Notes under the pieces: model-generated
Told to the model about the DNA's origin: nothing
The model's database searches: none
Seen by the model: only the letters and a program-made list of their open reading frames with translations
Made by a program: the position numbers and the translations under genes
In this document: positions 36,529-45,202 of the stretch, in pieces
How the letters are laid out: every line of letters starts with the position of its first letter
Numbering within the stretch: the stretch's first letter is position 1
DNA from: Nibrella viscosa
GTDB taxonomy: Bacteria; Bacteroidota; Bacteroidia; Cytophagales; Spirosomataceae
DNA length: 64,000 bases
Reading direction: 5' to 3'
Assembly: GCF_039541875.1 (NCBI RefSeq)
Contig: NZ_BAABHB010000012.1
Coordinates: forward strand, 124,001 to 188,000

Positions 36529-37353
36529 TTACAGGTTATAAAACGCCACAGCGTTTCCGCCGAATACTTTATCCCGCACTGCCGGCCCCCACGGCTCTAC
36601 GTATTCTTCGATAAGGTTTTTGACCTGCGTGTAGTTGGCCGCTACCAGACAAACCGGCCAGTCGGAGCCGTACACCAGCCGGTCGGGGCCGAAATGTTCG
36701 AATAGCACATCCAGGTACGGGAAAAAATCTTTTTTGCTCCAGTTATGCCAGTCGGCCTCGGTCACCATGCCCGATACTTTGCAGTACACATTGGGGCTCT
36801 TGGCAATTTCGGCCATGTAATTCGACCAGGTATTAATTTTCTGCTCTTTGATGTACGGCTTAGCCAGATGGTCGATGATAAATTTAACTTCCGGCACGGC
36901 CTGCACCAGTTGCAAAGCCGCTTTTAGCTGGTTGGGGTAGATGAGAATATCGTAGGTAAAGTCGAAGGCGGTAAGCTGCCGGATACCCCGGATAAACTCC
37001 GGGCGGGTCATGAAATCCTCCGGCTCCGCCTGCACCACATGCCGGAAGCCTTTAATCTCTTCTATTTGCGAGAAAGCCTCCAGCCGCTCGTACACCGTCT
37101 CCGACCGCAAATCGACCCAGCCCACTACGCCTTTGATAAAACCATACGCCTGCGCCAACTGAGCCAGAAACAGCGTCTCCTCTTCCGACTGAGACGCCTG
37201 CACAGCTACGCAGCCGTTGATGCCGTTCTCCTGTAGCACCGGCTCCAGATCGGCCGGCAGAAAATCGCGCCGAATGGCCTGCATCTCTTCCGTAATCCAG
37301 CTATCCCGCTCCGGATCATAAAACCAAAAGTGCTGATGCGCGTCAATGGTCAT
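36529..37353 (-). CDS. Amidohydrolase-family L-fuconolactonase
   Basis: 274 residues of the COG3618 TIM-barrel amidohydrolase family. Metal and active-site features are DAHQHFW at the N-terminus, FRHVVQAEP, FIIDHLAKP and YGSDWPVC. Members hydrolyse sugar lactones, and L-fuconolactone hydrolysis is established for the subgroup. It would open L-fucono-lactone to L-fuconate. It lies between the SDR gene and a four-helix-bundle cassette. Confidence 0.88.
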   Translation of the reverse strand: MTIDAHQHFWFYDPERDSWITEEMQAIRRDFLPADLEPVLQENGINGCVAVQASQSEEETLFLAQLAQAYGFIKGVVGWVDLRSETVYERLEAFSQIEEIKGFRHVVQAEPEDFMTRPEFIRGIRQLTAFDFTYDILIYPNQLKAALQLVQAVPEVKFIIDHLAKPYIKEQKINTWSNYMAEIAKSPNVYCKVSGMVTEADWHNWSKKDFFPYLDVLFEHFGPDRLVYGSDWPVCLVAANYTQVKNLIEEYVEPWGPAVRDKVFGGNAVAFYNL

Positions 37354-37354
37354 T

Positions 37355-37811
37355 GAGTTAAGAATTAAGAGTTAAGAGTTAAGAGTTAAAGAGTGGGGTC
37401 AGGTAGTAGGGGTCGTCTTCGCGGGCGATGGGAGGGCTTCCCTGGGTGGTTAACAGAATGGAACTGAGGATGCGCACTAACTCTTCACAATCATTGAGCA
37501 GGGAATTGGCCATACGTTCATCCAGATAATTGGTACTCTGTAATAATCGCAGCCAATAGCAGGACGCTCTGGCTTCTTTGTACGCAATGCTCATCTTGGC
37601 CGTGAAATCCTTACGGGAAAAGCCACCGGTTGCCTCCTCCACGTTAGCCCCAATTGAAGTGCCACTTTTCAGGAGTTGCTCGGCAAGCTTATACGGAGCT
37701 CTATTCTCAATCAGCCACTTAAACAGATTCACTATCCGTATGCTGAAGGCAAACGACTTCTCCTGTATAACACTCTTACGCTCCATAACCCTAACTCTTA
37801 ATTCTTAACTC
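37355..37811. repeat. Cassette bounded by perfect 20-bp inverted repeats
   Basis: GAGTTAAGAATTAAGAGTTA at 37355-37374 has its exact complement at 37792-37811. Extra GAGTTAA-type units extend both sides inward or outward. The only gene inside is the four-helix-bundle gene at 37379-37786. The arrangement looks like a mobile or replaceable cassette dropped into the fucose operon, although no transposase is present. Confidence 0.65.
37379..37786 (-). CDS. Four-helix-bundle protein (S23/IVP family)
   Basis: 135 residues, all helical, matching the S23 / 23S-rRNA intervening-sequence protein family. Conserved segments are FKWLIENRAPYKLAEQLLKSGTSIGANVEEATGG (shown as residues 24-57), then RKDFTAKMSIAYKEARASCYW and LLNDCEELVRIL. 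The family is common in Bacteroidota, often between unrelated genes, with no firm function. It is unrelated to fucose metabolism and is bracketed by inverted repeats. Confidence 0.88.
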   Translation of the reverse strand: MERKSVIQEKSFAFSIRIVNLFKWLIENRAPYKLAEQLLKSGTSIGANVEEATGGFSRKDFTAKMSIAYKEARASCYWLRLLQSTNYLDERMANSLLNDCEELVRILSSILLTTQGSPPIAREDDPYYLTPLFNS

Positions 37812-37818
37812 ATAACTC

Positions 37819-38673
37819 TTAACTGAAAGCGACTGCTTTCTGGCGTTGAACCCCTAAGTTCTCAATACCGAGTTCTACTATATCGCCGGGCTTCAGGTAA
37901 CGGGGGGGCTTCAGACCAAGACCAACGCCGGAGGGGGTACCCGTCGAGATGACGTCGCCGGGGAGCAGGGTCATAAACTGACTGATGTAGCTGACCAGCG
38001 TCGGCACGTCGAAAATCATGTCGTCGGTATTGGAGTCCTGGAGCAGCTCATTGTTTACCTTCAGCCAGAGGTTCAACTTGTTGGGGTTGGAAATTTCGTC
38101 TTTTGTTGCCAGAAAGGGCCCCAGGGGCGCAAAGGTATCGGCACTTTTACCCTTTACCCACTGTCCACCCCGCTCTATCTGGAACGCCCGTTCGCTGTAG
38201 TCGTTGTGCAGGGCGTAGCCGGCGATGTAGTCAAAAGCCTCGTCTTTCTCTACATAGGTAGCTTTTTTGCCGATTACAATAGCCAGTTCCACTTCCCAGT
38301 CCGTCTTTTCGGAGCGTTTCGGGATAACGACATTATCATTGGGGCCGCAGAGCGCCGTCGTGGATTTGAAAAACAGAATCGGCTCGGCCGGAATGGGGGC
38401 ATTGGTTTCGGCTGCGTGTTTGGCATAATTCAGCCCAACACAGACGATTTTGGAAGGACGCTTGATACAGGAGGCCGTACGCTCATTCGGGCCAACTTCC
38501 GGACAGAAATCAGCATTGCCCTTGAGCCAGTTCGCCAGGCGCTCGATGCCATTAGTGGCAAAGAACTGCTCGTCATAATCCTGACCAAACGAGACTACAT
38601 TAATGGCTTTGCCATTGGGGAGAATAACACCAGGATGTTCATTATCGGCGGGACCGAAGCGGAAGAGTTTCAT
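37819..38673 (-). CDS. FAH-family hydrolase, probable 2,4-diketo-3-deoxy-L-fuconate hydrolase
   Basis: 284 residues of the fumarylacetoacetate-hydrolase superfamily. Visible features are CVGLNYAKHAAETNAPIP, the metal-binding DWEVELAIVIG and GDVISTGTPSGVG. In the known bacterial L-fucose route a member of this family cleaves 2,4-diketo-3-deoxy-L-fuconate to pyruvate and L-lactate. The neighbouring SDR, dehydratase, lactonase and FucP genes support that role here, although relatives act on ureidoglycolate or aromatic products. Confidence 0.85.
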   Translation of the reverse strand: MKLFRFGPADNEHPGVILPNGKAINVVSFGQDYDEQFFATNGIERLANWLKGNADFCPEVGPNERTASCIKRPSKIVCVGLNYAKHAAETNAPIPAEPILFFKSTTALCGPNDNVVIPKRSEKTDWEVELAIVIGKKATYVEKDEAFDYIAGYALHNDYSERAFQIERGGQWVKGKSADTFAPLGPFLATKDEISNPNKLNLWLKVNNELLQDSNTDDMIFDVPTLVSYISQFMTLLPGDVISTGTPSGVGLGLKPPRYLKPGDIVELGIENLGVQRQKAVAFS

Positions 38674-38727
38674 TTTATTTTAAGACGTTAGAGATTAGAC
38701 ATTAGATTTTAGACTTTCGCAGCAAGT

Positions 38728-39501
38728 TTAATTATTCAAGCGTGTGAAGCCACCATCAATGGGGTAGTCGCAGCCGGTGATGAAGCCGGCTTCGTCGGAA
38801 CAGAGATACAGGGCCAGCGCACCGATTTCCGAGGGCTTCGCCATGCGGCCGATGGGCTGGGTGGCCGCCAGTTTGGCAAACATCTCCTCCTCCCGGCCGG
38901 GGTAATTCTTAGCCAGAAAGCCATCGACAAACGGCGTATGCACCCGAGCCGGCGAAATGCAGTTACAGCGGATGTTGTGCTTCAGGTAATCTTTGGCGAC
39001 GGATAAGGTCATGGTCAGTACGGCTCCTTTGCTCATGGAGTAGGCGAACCGGTCGGGTATACCTATGGTAGCCGCCACCGACGCCATGTTCAGGATTACC
39101 CCGCCCCCATTGGCTTTCAGGTGAGGAATAACGGCATGCAGGCAATTATACACGCCCTTGATGTTGACGCTCACAATCCGGTCGAAATCGGCCTCGGTCG
39201 TGCTCTCCGCCGTTCCGATATGCGCAATACCGGCATTGTTGACCAGTATGTGTATTGGCCCTTCGGCCACAATCTTCCCGACGACCTCCAGCACATCCGC
39301 CTGCCTGGAAATATCGACCGCGTGCGCAAACGCCCGGCCGCCATCGGCCGTAATGGCCTCAGCCACCTGCTGCGCCTGACTGGCGTTGATTTCTAAAATA
39401 TGCACTGTGGCACCGGCTTTGGCAAAGGTCTGCGAAATAGCCAGCCCGATGCCGCTGGCCCCGCCCGTAACGAGCGCTGTTTTTCCGTGTAGGGTGAACA
39501 T
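38728..39501 (-). CDS. SDR, probable 2-keto-3-deoxy-L-fuconate dehydrogenase
   Basis: 257 residues from the ATG at 39501 (MFTLHGKTALVTGG); the ORF to 39564 reads into the inverted repeat. A canonical SDR: TGGASGIGLA, NNAGIAH, active site YSMSK (YxxxK) and the C-terminal DYPIDGGFTRL. By context it oxidises 2-keto-3-deoxy-L-fuconate to the 2,4-diketo acid used by the adjacent FAH-family hydrolase. Confidence 0.82.
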   Translation of the reverse strand: MFTLHGKTALVTGGASGIGLAISQTFAKAGATVHILEINASQAQQVAEAITADGGRAFAHAVDISRQADVLEVVGKIVAEGPIHILVNNAGIAHIGTAESTTEADFDRIVSVNIKGVYNCLHAVIPHLKANGGGVILNMASVAATIGIPDRFAYSMSKGAVLTMTLSVAKDYLKHNIRCNCISPARVHTPFVDGFLAKNYPGREEEMFAKLAATQPIGRMAKPSEIGALALYLCSDEAGFITGCDYPIDGGFTRLNN

Positions 39502-39503
39502 AA

Positions 39504-39621
39504 GTGAAAGAGCGAAAGAGTGAATGAGCGAAAGAGCGGGGGGCGTAGCCTGAAAAAGTGGCAAGATACCGTACGGTAATCGCTCTTTCGGGCTACGCGC
39601 CCCGCTCTTTCACTCTTTCAC
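39504..39621. repeat. Long inverted repeat without a gene
   Basis: The left tract (about 39504-39550, GAAAGAGCG-rich and ending GGGCGTAGCC) is complementary, with few mismatches, to the right tract (39581-39621, starting near GGCTACGCGCCCC). The loop contains a perfect 12-bp palindrome TACCGTACGGTA at 39567-39578. It fills the gap between the SDR and dehydratase genes and could form a hairpin in the operon mRNA. Confidence 0.65.
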
Positions 39622-39623
39622 CA

Positions 39624-41288
39624 TTAAAGTGAAACCCCCCGCTTCCAGGGGATAAAATCGTCCTGGCCGAGTTGTTCGGCTTTGGTGAGGGCTTCGCCGT
39701 TGGCTACCCGGATGATGTATTCCAGCAGCGCTTCGCCGTTTTCCTCAATGGTTTGCTCACCGTCTATGATCGGGCCGCTGTCGAAATCGATGACGTCGGG
39801 CATGCGCTTTGCCAGGGCTTTGTTGGTCGAGATTTTCACGACGGGGCAGACCGGATTACCGGTTGGCGTACCCAGGCCGGTGGTAAACAGAATGACGTTG
39901 GCCCCGGACCCGGCCATACCGGTGGTGGCTTCTACGTCGTTGCCGGGTGTACAGAGCAGGTTTAAGCCAGGGGTGGTAGCCGGCTCGGTATAATTAAGTA
40001 CATCTGCCACGGGGGCCGTGCCGCCCTTTTTAGCCGCGCCCAGCGATTTAATGGCGTCGGTAATCAGGCCGTCTTTGATGTTGCCGGGCGATGGGTTCAT
40101 ATCGAAACCGGAGCCGACGGCCTCAGCCTGGGCTGAGTAGGTTTGCATCAGGTTGATAAACTTCTCTGCTTTTTCGTCGGAGGTAGCGCGGTTAATCATC
40201 TCCTGCTCCGCTCCGCACAGCTCCGGAAACTCGGCCAGTATGGTTTTGCCGCTAAGCGAAACGATAATATCCGACAGATGCCCGATGGCCGGATTGGCCG
40301 AAATACCGGAGAAGCCGTCGGAGCCGCCACACTTCAGACCGACGGTCAGTTTGCTGAGCGGAGCCGGCTTACGCTCCAGTTTATTGATCTCCACCAGGTG
40401 CAGGAACGTATCTTTGATGGCCTGCGACATCAGCGCGAACTCCGTACCAGCCTGCTGCTCATACACCAGCAGCGGCTTGTCGGCTTTCGGATTCTGCCGC
40501 TTCATTTCTTTTGCCAGCATATCGCCCTGGAGGTGCTGACAACCCAGACTCAGCACCGTTGCACCGGCCACATTGGGGTTATTGATAAACCCAGCCAGCA
40601 GGGAGCAGAGTGCCTGCGAATCCTGCCGGGTACCCCCACAGCCCATCTCGTGGGTAATGAACTTGATGCCATCCACGTTTTTGAACGGCCGGGTTTGGGT
40701 ATGGGTAAACGTCTGGAGTTGCGAGGGATCGGCAAAGGGCTCAATTTTTTTGATGATGTCCAGTTCACCCGCCTGGTACAGACTCAGTAGCTGGTGTACC
40801 TGCTCCCGGTACATATCCGGCTGGGCATAGCCCAGTTCCCGCTCAAAGGCTTCTTTCAGAATCAGCACGTTCCGGTTCTCGCAGAACACCAGCGGCACCA
40901 CCAGCCAGTAGTTGCGGGTGCCAACCTGCCCGTCGGCGCGATGATAGCCCATAAACGTTCGCCCCTGCCAGGATGTTACATCAGGCGGCTGCCAGCTATG
41001 CGGCTGCTTTCTGTCGAGGCCGTAGCGATCCGAATCATGCTTCAGGTTGAAGGTAGTAATGGGCTCCCCCCGGCGGATGGGCTGCGTAGCCTTCCCAACC
41101 AGCACGCCGTACATTATTACCGGGTCGCCGGGCTGCAAATCCATGGTAACAAATTTATGCTTGGCGCTGACGGTATGCGGCAAGTCGTACTCGGTATGGT
41201 TAAACTCGATGTGTTCTCCGGCGCTGAGGTCGCGGAGCGCCACAATCACATTATCATCAGGATGAACCTTGAGAACTTTGGCGGACAT
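39624..41288 (-). CDS. UxaA/altronate-dehydratase family, probable L-fuconate dehydratase
   Basis: 554 residues. An N-terminal SAF domain (about 1-95) is fused to the large UxaA catalytic part, with signature regions GYHRADGQVGTRNYW, THEMGCGGTR, LKCGGSDGFSGISANP, the metal-site segment ILAEFPELCGAEQEM and GMAGSGANVILFTTG. The family dehydrates sugar acids such as altronate and galactarate. As first gene of the cluster it most likely converts L-fuconate to 2-keto-3-deoxy-L-fuconate, replacing the enolase-superfamily enzyme of other bacteria. That substrate is inferred from context. Confidence 0.82.
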   Translation of the reverse strand: MSAKVLKVHPDDNVIVALRDLSAGEHIEFNHTEYDLPHTVSAKHKFVTMDLQPGDPVIMYGVLVGKATQPIRRGEPITTFNLKHDSDRYGLDRKQPHSWQPPDVTSWQGRTFMGYHRADGQVGTRNYWLVVPLVFCENRNVLILKEAFERELGYAQPDMYREQVHQLLSLYQAGELDIIKKIEPFADPSQLQTFTHTQTRPFKNVDGIKFITHEMGCGGTRQDSQALCSLLAGFINNPNVAGATVLSLGCQHLQGDMLAKEMKRQNPKADKPLLVYEQQAGTEFALMSQAIKDTFLHLVEINKLERKPAPLSKLTVGLKCGGSDGFSGISANPAIGHLSDIIVSLSGKTILAEFPELCGAEQEMINRATSDEKAEKFINLMQTYSAQAEAVGSGFDMNPSPGNIKDGLITDAIKSLGAAKKGGTAPVADVLNYTEPATTPGLNLLCTPGNDVEATTGMAGSGANVILFTTGLGTPTGNPVCPVVKISTNKALAKRMPDVIDFDSGPIIDGEQTIEENGEALLEYIIRVANGEALTKAEQLGQDDFIPWKRGVSL

Positions 41289-41450
41289 GGAGGACTGTTT
41301 TTTACATAAGTCGGTTCGGAAAGCGATATACCCTTACCGTTTACCAAAATCTTTGCGGACAAAACTTGTTAATTTCCCCTCCAATCTCAACTTTTGGTGA
41401 TCCGCTCGTTACCAATCGATACCCATAGCTTAGCTGCCAACCTTTCATTC

Positions 41451-43088
41451 ATGCTGACTGCCAACATTATTGACCTCTTTGATCAAACAATTTACTTCGG
41501 GACCCTTGAACTGGAAAACGGCCGCATTGCCCGTATCGACCGTCAGGGAGCGCAGCGGCCGGGCGAACCCTACATTCTGCCGGGGTTTATAGATGCCCAC
41601 GTCCACATCGAAAGTTCATTGCTAACCCCGGCGCAGTTTGCCCGGCTGGCGGTATTGCACGGCACCGTGGCCACCGTCTCCGACCCGCACGAGATTGGCA
41701 ACGTTCTGGGTATTCAGGGAGTGGAGTACATGATTGAAGACGGCAACCGGGTGCCGTTCAAGTTCAGCTTTGGCGCTCCCTCCTGCGTACCCGCTACTAC
41801 CTTCGAGACGGCCGGGGCCAAAATCAGCGTACGCGACGTGCGGAAACTGCTCGGCATGAAAGAAATCGGCTATCTGGCCGAGATGATGAACTTTCCGGGC
41901 GTGCTGCATCTGGACCCCGATGTGATGGTGAAAATTGCCCTGGCTAAAGCCTTTAACAAACCCATCGACGGCCACGCGCCCGGTCTGCGGGGCGACGATG
42001 CCCAGCGGTACATTGATGCCGGTATCGAGACCGACCACGAATGCTTTACCTACGAAGAAGCCCTGGACAAAGCCCAGCGGGGTATGCACATCCTGATTCG
42101 GGAAGGCAGTGCCGCCCGGAATTTCGACGCGCTCATTCCCATTCTGGCCGAGTACCCGGCACAGGTCATGTTCTGCTCCGACGATAAACACCCCGACACC
42201 CTGCTGGAGGGGCACATTAATCAATTGGTGATCCGGGCCTTAACTAAGGGGCATACGCTCTGGCATGTCTTACGGGCGGCCTGCCTGAATCCGGTCCTGC
42301 ATTACAGACTGCCGGTAGGCCTGCTCCGCGAAGGTGACCCGGCTGATTTTATCTTGGTCAATAACCTACAGGAGTTTCGTATTCTGCGGACGGTAATTAA
42401 CGGAGAAGAAGTTGCTAAAGATGGCCAGTCTCATATACCCGACCTGCGCAGTGAACACGTCAATCAGTTTGCATGCAGCCTGAAAACGCCGGCCGATTTT
42501 GTTGTTGCGGCTGCGGGGATCGGTAAAATCCGCGTGATTGAAGCGCTGGACGGGCAGTTGATCACCAATGAACTGCAGGAAGATGCTAAGGTGGAGAATG
42601 GGCAGATTGCACCCGATGTTGAGCGGGATATTTTGAAAATAACCGTAATTAACCGGTACCAGGATGCGCCCCCGGCGGTGGCGTTCATCAAAAATTTCGG
42701 CCTGAAACAGGGCGCAGTCGCTTCGTCAGTCGGCCACGATTCGCACAACATCATTGCGGTGGGCTGCGATGATGCCAGCATTTGCCGCGCCGTAAACCTG
42801 GTTATTGAAACCAAAGGTGGCTTAAGTGCCGTAAGCGGAGACCCGGCGGCATCGTCGTATATACTTCCGTTACCCGTTGCCGGTTTAATGACCGATACAG
42901 ACGGATACCTGGTAGCTCAGCAGTATGCGGCTATTGACCGGTTTGTGAAAAGAGAATTGGGCAGTACCCTGGCAGCTCCTTTTATGACCCTATCGTTTAT
43001 GGCTCTGCTGGTTATCCCTGCCCTAAAGCTGAGCGACAAAGGATTGTTCGACGGAAGTCACTTTCAGTTTACTAATCTGACCATTTAA
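41451..43088 (+). CDS. ade: Adenine deaminase
   Basis: 545 residues from the ATG at 41451. The ORF opens at a TTG (41394), but that extension is not conserved in character. It hydrolyses adenine to hypoxanthine and ammonia in purine salvage. The amidohydrolase metal motif PGFIDAHVHIESS, the segment VSDPHEIGNVLG, DGHAPGL and the C-terminal GHDSHNIIAVG with GGLSAV match the bacterial Ade family. The length is normal. It is divergent from the fucose cluster with no evident link to it. Confidence 0.95.
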   Translation: MLTANIIDLFDQTIYFGTLELENGRIARIDRQGAQRPGEPYILPGFIDAHVHIESSLLTPAQFARLAVLHGTVATVSDPHEIGNVLGIQGVEYMIEDGNRVPFKFSFGAPSCVPATTFETAGAKISVRDVRKLLGMKEIGYLAEMMNFPGVLHLDPDVMVKIALAKAFNKPIDGHAPGLRGDDAQRYIDAGIETDHECFTYEEALDKAQRGMHILIREGSAARNFDALIPILAEYPAQVMFCSDDKHPDTLLEGHINQLVIRALTKGHTLWHVLRAACLNPVLHYRLPVGLLREGDPADFILVNNLQEFRILRTVINGEEVAKDGQSHIPDLRSEHVNQFACSLKTPADFVVAAAGIGKIRVIEALDGQLITNELQEDAKVENGQIAPDVERDILKITVINRYQDAPPAVAFIKNFGLKQGAVASSVGHDSHNIIAVGCDDASICRAVNLVIETKGGLSAVSGDPAASSYILPLPVAGLMTDTDGYLVAQQYAAIDRFVKRELGSTLAAPFMTLSFMALLVIPALKLSDKGLFDGSHFQFTNLTI

Positions 43089-43238
43089 ATGCCTGTCTGC
43101 TACCTTTTTGGCTGAAATTGGCGAAATTTCGCTATTAGTATTAAATTTTCTTCACTTTTTTCTAAGATCGTTTCAAATGCAATATTTTGTTGATAAATTT
43201 ACAAACCCTAACCAACAAAACCCTCTCCAGTCTAACTT

Positions 43239-43859
43239 ATGCCCCGTCGTCGCACATCCTTTGGTCTTGACGAGGAAACGCTCTGGGATCAATTCCGTGG
43301 TGGAAACGAGAAAGCGTTTGCCCAACTCTATCAGGAATACGTACAGGTGTTGTATCACTACTGTACACACTTCGCCAGCGATAAGGCGCTCATCAAAGAT
43401 TGTATTCACGATCTGTTTGTAGAACTCTGGAAACATCGCCAAAACATTGGTCCGACTACATCGGTCCGGTTTTACCTGATGGCTTCCATTAAGCGTAAAC
43501 TGGTACGGCACCTGACGGCCGAACAGAAATTCAGCAGCCAGGATGACGCCCGCCCCGGCGAACTGCTGACCGGCAGCGACCCTTCGTACGAAAGCACCCT
43601 GATTTCGCAGGAAGAAGACCTGCACATGAACGACTGCCTGCAAAAGGCCATTGAGCGCCTGCCCCGCCGGCAGCGGGAGGCCGTTTACCTGCGGTACTAT
43701 CAGAACATGTCCAACGAGGAAATCTCGGAGTTGATGCAGATCAACATCCAGTCGGTATATAACCTGATCTTCGGGGCCCTCAGCAATCTGAAAAAATACA
43801 TCTCTCCCGAAAAAGTTGTTTTAGGTATTAGTGTGCTGCTGAGTGGTCTCCTGATGTAA
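43239..43859 (+). CDS. ECF-type RNA polymerase sigma factor
   Basis: 206 residues. The sigma-70 region 2 spans about 20-95 (GGNEKAFAQLYQEYVQVLYHY, CIHDLFVELWKHR). Region 4 spans about 130-190 (AIERLPRRQREAVYLRYYQNMSNEEISELM). It resembles the Bacteroidetes sigma factors usually paired with FecR anti-sigma factors, but no FecR or SusC partner is next to it. A hydrophobic tail (VVLGISVLLSGLLM) closes the protein, an unusual end that might touch the membrane. The target regulon is unknown. Confidence 0.9.
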   Translation: MPRRRTSFGLDEETLWDQFRGGNEKAFAQLYQEYVQVLYHYCTHFASDKALIKDCIHDLFVELWKHRQNIGPTTSVRFYLMASIKRKLVRHLTAEQKFSSQDDARPGELLTGSDPSYESTLISQEEDLHMNDCLQKAIERLPRRQREAVYLRYYQNMSNEEISELMQINIQSVYNLIFGALSNLKKYISPEKVVLGISVLLSGLLM

Positions 43860-43895
43860 GCCTGCCCTACCAGACAATAAACCTTTTCTTCCGGG

Positions 43896-43926
43896 TTGCA
43901 ATACTCCCCGTAGGCGGATAGTTTCG
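43896..43926 (+). promoter_or_regulatory. Promoter for rarA, possibly leaderless
   Basis: TTG at 43896-43898, a 20-nt spacer, then TAGTTTCG at 43919-43926, 7 of 8 matches to TAnnTTTG. The ATG of rarA follows only four bases later, so the transcript would begin at or very near the start codon. Confidence 0.45.
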
Positions 43927-43930
43927 CCTT

Positions 43931-45202
43931 ATGAATCCTGCTATTACTCCTCTGGCCGAGCGGATGCGTCCACGCAACCTGGACAACGTTATTGGCCAGC
44001 AGAAACTGATTGGCCCCAAAGGTCCATTGCGTCGGGCGGTTGAGTCGAACCGATTGCCGTCCATGATTTTCTGGGGACCGCCGGGGGTGGGTAAGACTAC
44101 GCTGGCGCAACTCGTTGCCGAAGGCACCAAACGCCCGTTTGTCAGCCTCAGTGCCATCAGTGCTGGAGTAAAAGACATCCGCGATGTACTGAACCGTCCC
44201 TCCGGACTGTTTCCGCCTGTCGTTTTTATCGACGAAATTCACCGTTTCAATAAGGGTCAGCAGGATGCCCTGCTGGGTGCGGTGGAGAAAGGGCAGATAA
44301 CGCTGATTGGGGCCACTACCGAAAACCCGTCCTTTGAAGTGAACTCGGCCCTGCTGTCGCGCTGTCAGGTCTATATCCTGGAATCACTCGGCCGCGACGA
44401 ACTGGTTCAGCTCGTGAACCGGGCGCTGGAGCAGGACACCTACCTCAGCCAGAAGAAGATCCGGATGGAATCATACGACGCGCTGCTGCGGCTATCGGGC
44501 GGAGACGGCCGCAAACTGCTGAACCTGCTGGAACTGGTAGCCACCTCGCACGTCAGCGCTGATGAACTGGTGATTACCGATGATCTGGTCACCGAAGTAG
44601 CCCAGCAGAATATTGCCCGCTACGACAAATCCGGCGAGCAGCACTACGACATCATTTCGGCCTTTATCAAATCCCTGCGCGGCTCCGACCCCAACGCGGC
44701 TCTCTACTGGATGGCCCGCATGATCAACGCCGGCGAAGACCCGGAGTTTATTGCCCGGCGCATGCTGATACTGGCCTCCGAAGACATCGGCAACGCCAAC
44801 CCTACGGCGCTCATCATGGCCCAGAACGCCATGCAGGCCGTCCGGATGATTGGCTACCCCGAATCCCGCATTATCCTGTCGCAGGTAGCCGTTTATCTGG
44901 CCACCTCCTCCAAAAGCAACGCCAGCTATGTCGCCATCAATGAAGCTATGGCGTTGGCCGAAAAAACCAGCCACCTGCCCGTACCGCTGCACCTGCGCAA
45001 CGCGCCTACCAAACTGATGAAGCAAATCGGCTACGGCGACAACTACCAGTACGCCCACGACTTTGCCGGTAACTTTGTCCAGCAGAACTTCATGCCCGAG
45101 GAGCTGAAGGGCCACAAACTCTACGAACCCGGCCAGAACGCCCGTGAAGCCGAGATTCGGAAGAACCTGCAGAAGTGGTGGGGAGAGTGGTATGAGTATT
45201 AA
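43931..45202 (+). CDS. rarA: Replication-associated recombination protein A (AAA+ ATPase)
   Basis: 423 residues. The N-terminal LAERMRPRNLDNVIGQQ and Walker A WGPPGVGKTTLAQL are followed by Walker B FIDEIHRFNKGQQDALLGAVE, sensor GATTENPSFEVN, and the clamp-loader-like C-terminal MgsA domain (RMLILASEDIGNANP). RarA/MgsA acts at stalled replication forks. The gene is convergent with argC and overlaps it by 4 bp at the stop codons. Confidence 0.96.
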   Translation: MNPAITPLAERMRPRNLDNVIGQQKLIGPKGPLRRAVESNRLPSMIFWGPPGVGKTTLAQLVAEGTKRPFVSLSAISAGVKDIRDVLNRPSGLFPPVVFIDEIHRFNKGQQDALLGAVEKGQITLIGATTENPSFEVNSALLSRCQVYILESLGRDELVQLVNRALEQDTYLSQKKIRMESYDALLRLSGGDGRKLLNLLELVATSHVSADELVITDDLVTEVAQQNIARYDKSGEQHYDIISAFIKSLRGSDPNAALYWMARMINAGEDPEFIARRMLILASEDIGNANPTALIMAQNAMQAVRMIGYPESRIILSQVAVYLATSSKSNASYVAINEAMALAEKTSHLPVPLHLRNAPTKLMKQIGYGDNYQYAHDFAGNFVQQNFMPEELKGHKLYEPGQNAREAEIRKNLQKWWGEWYEY

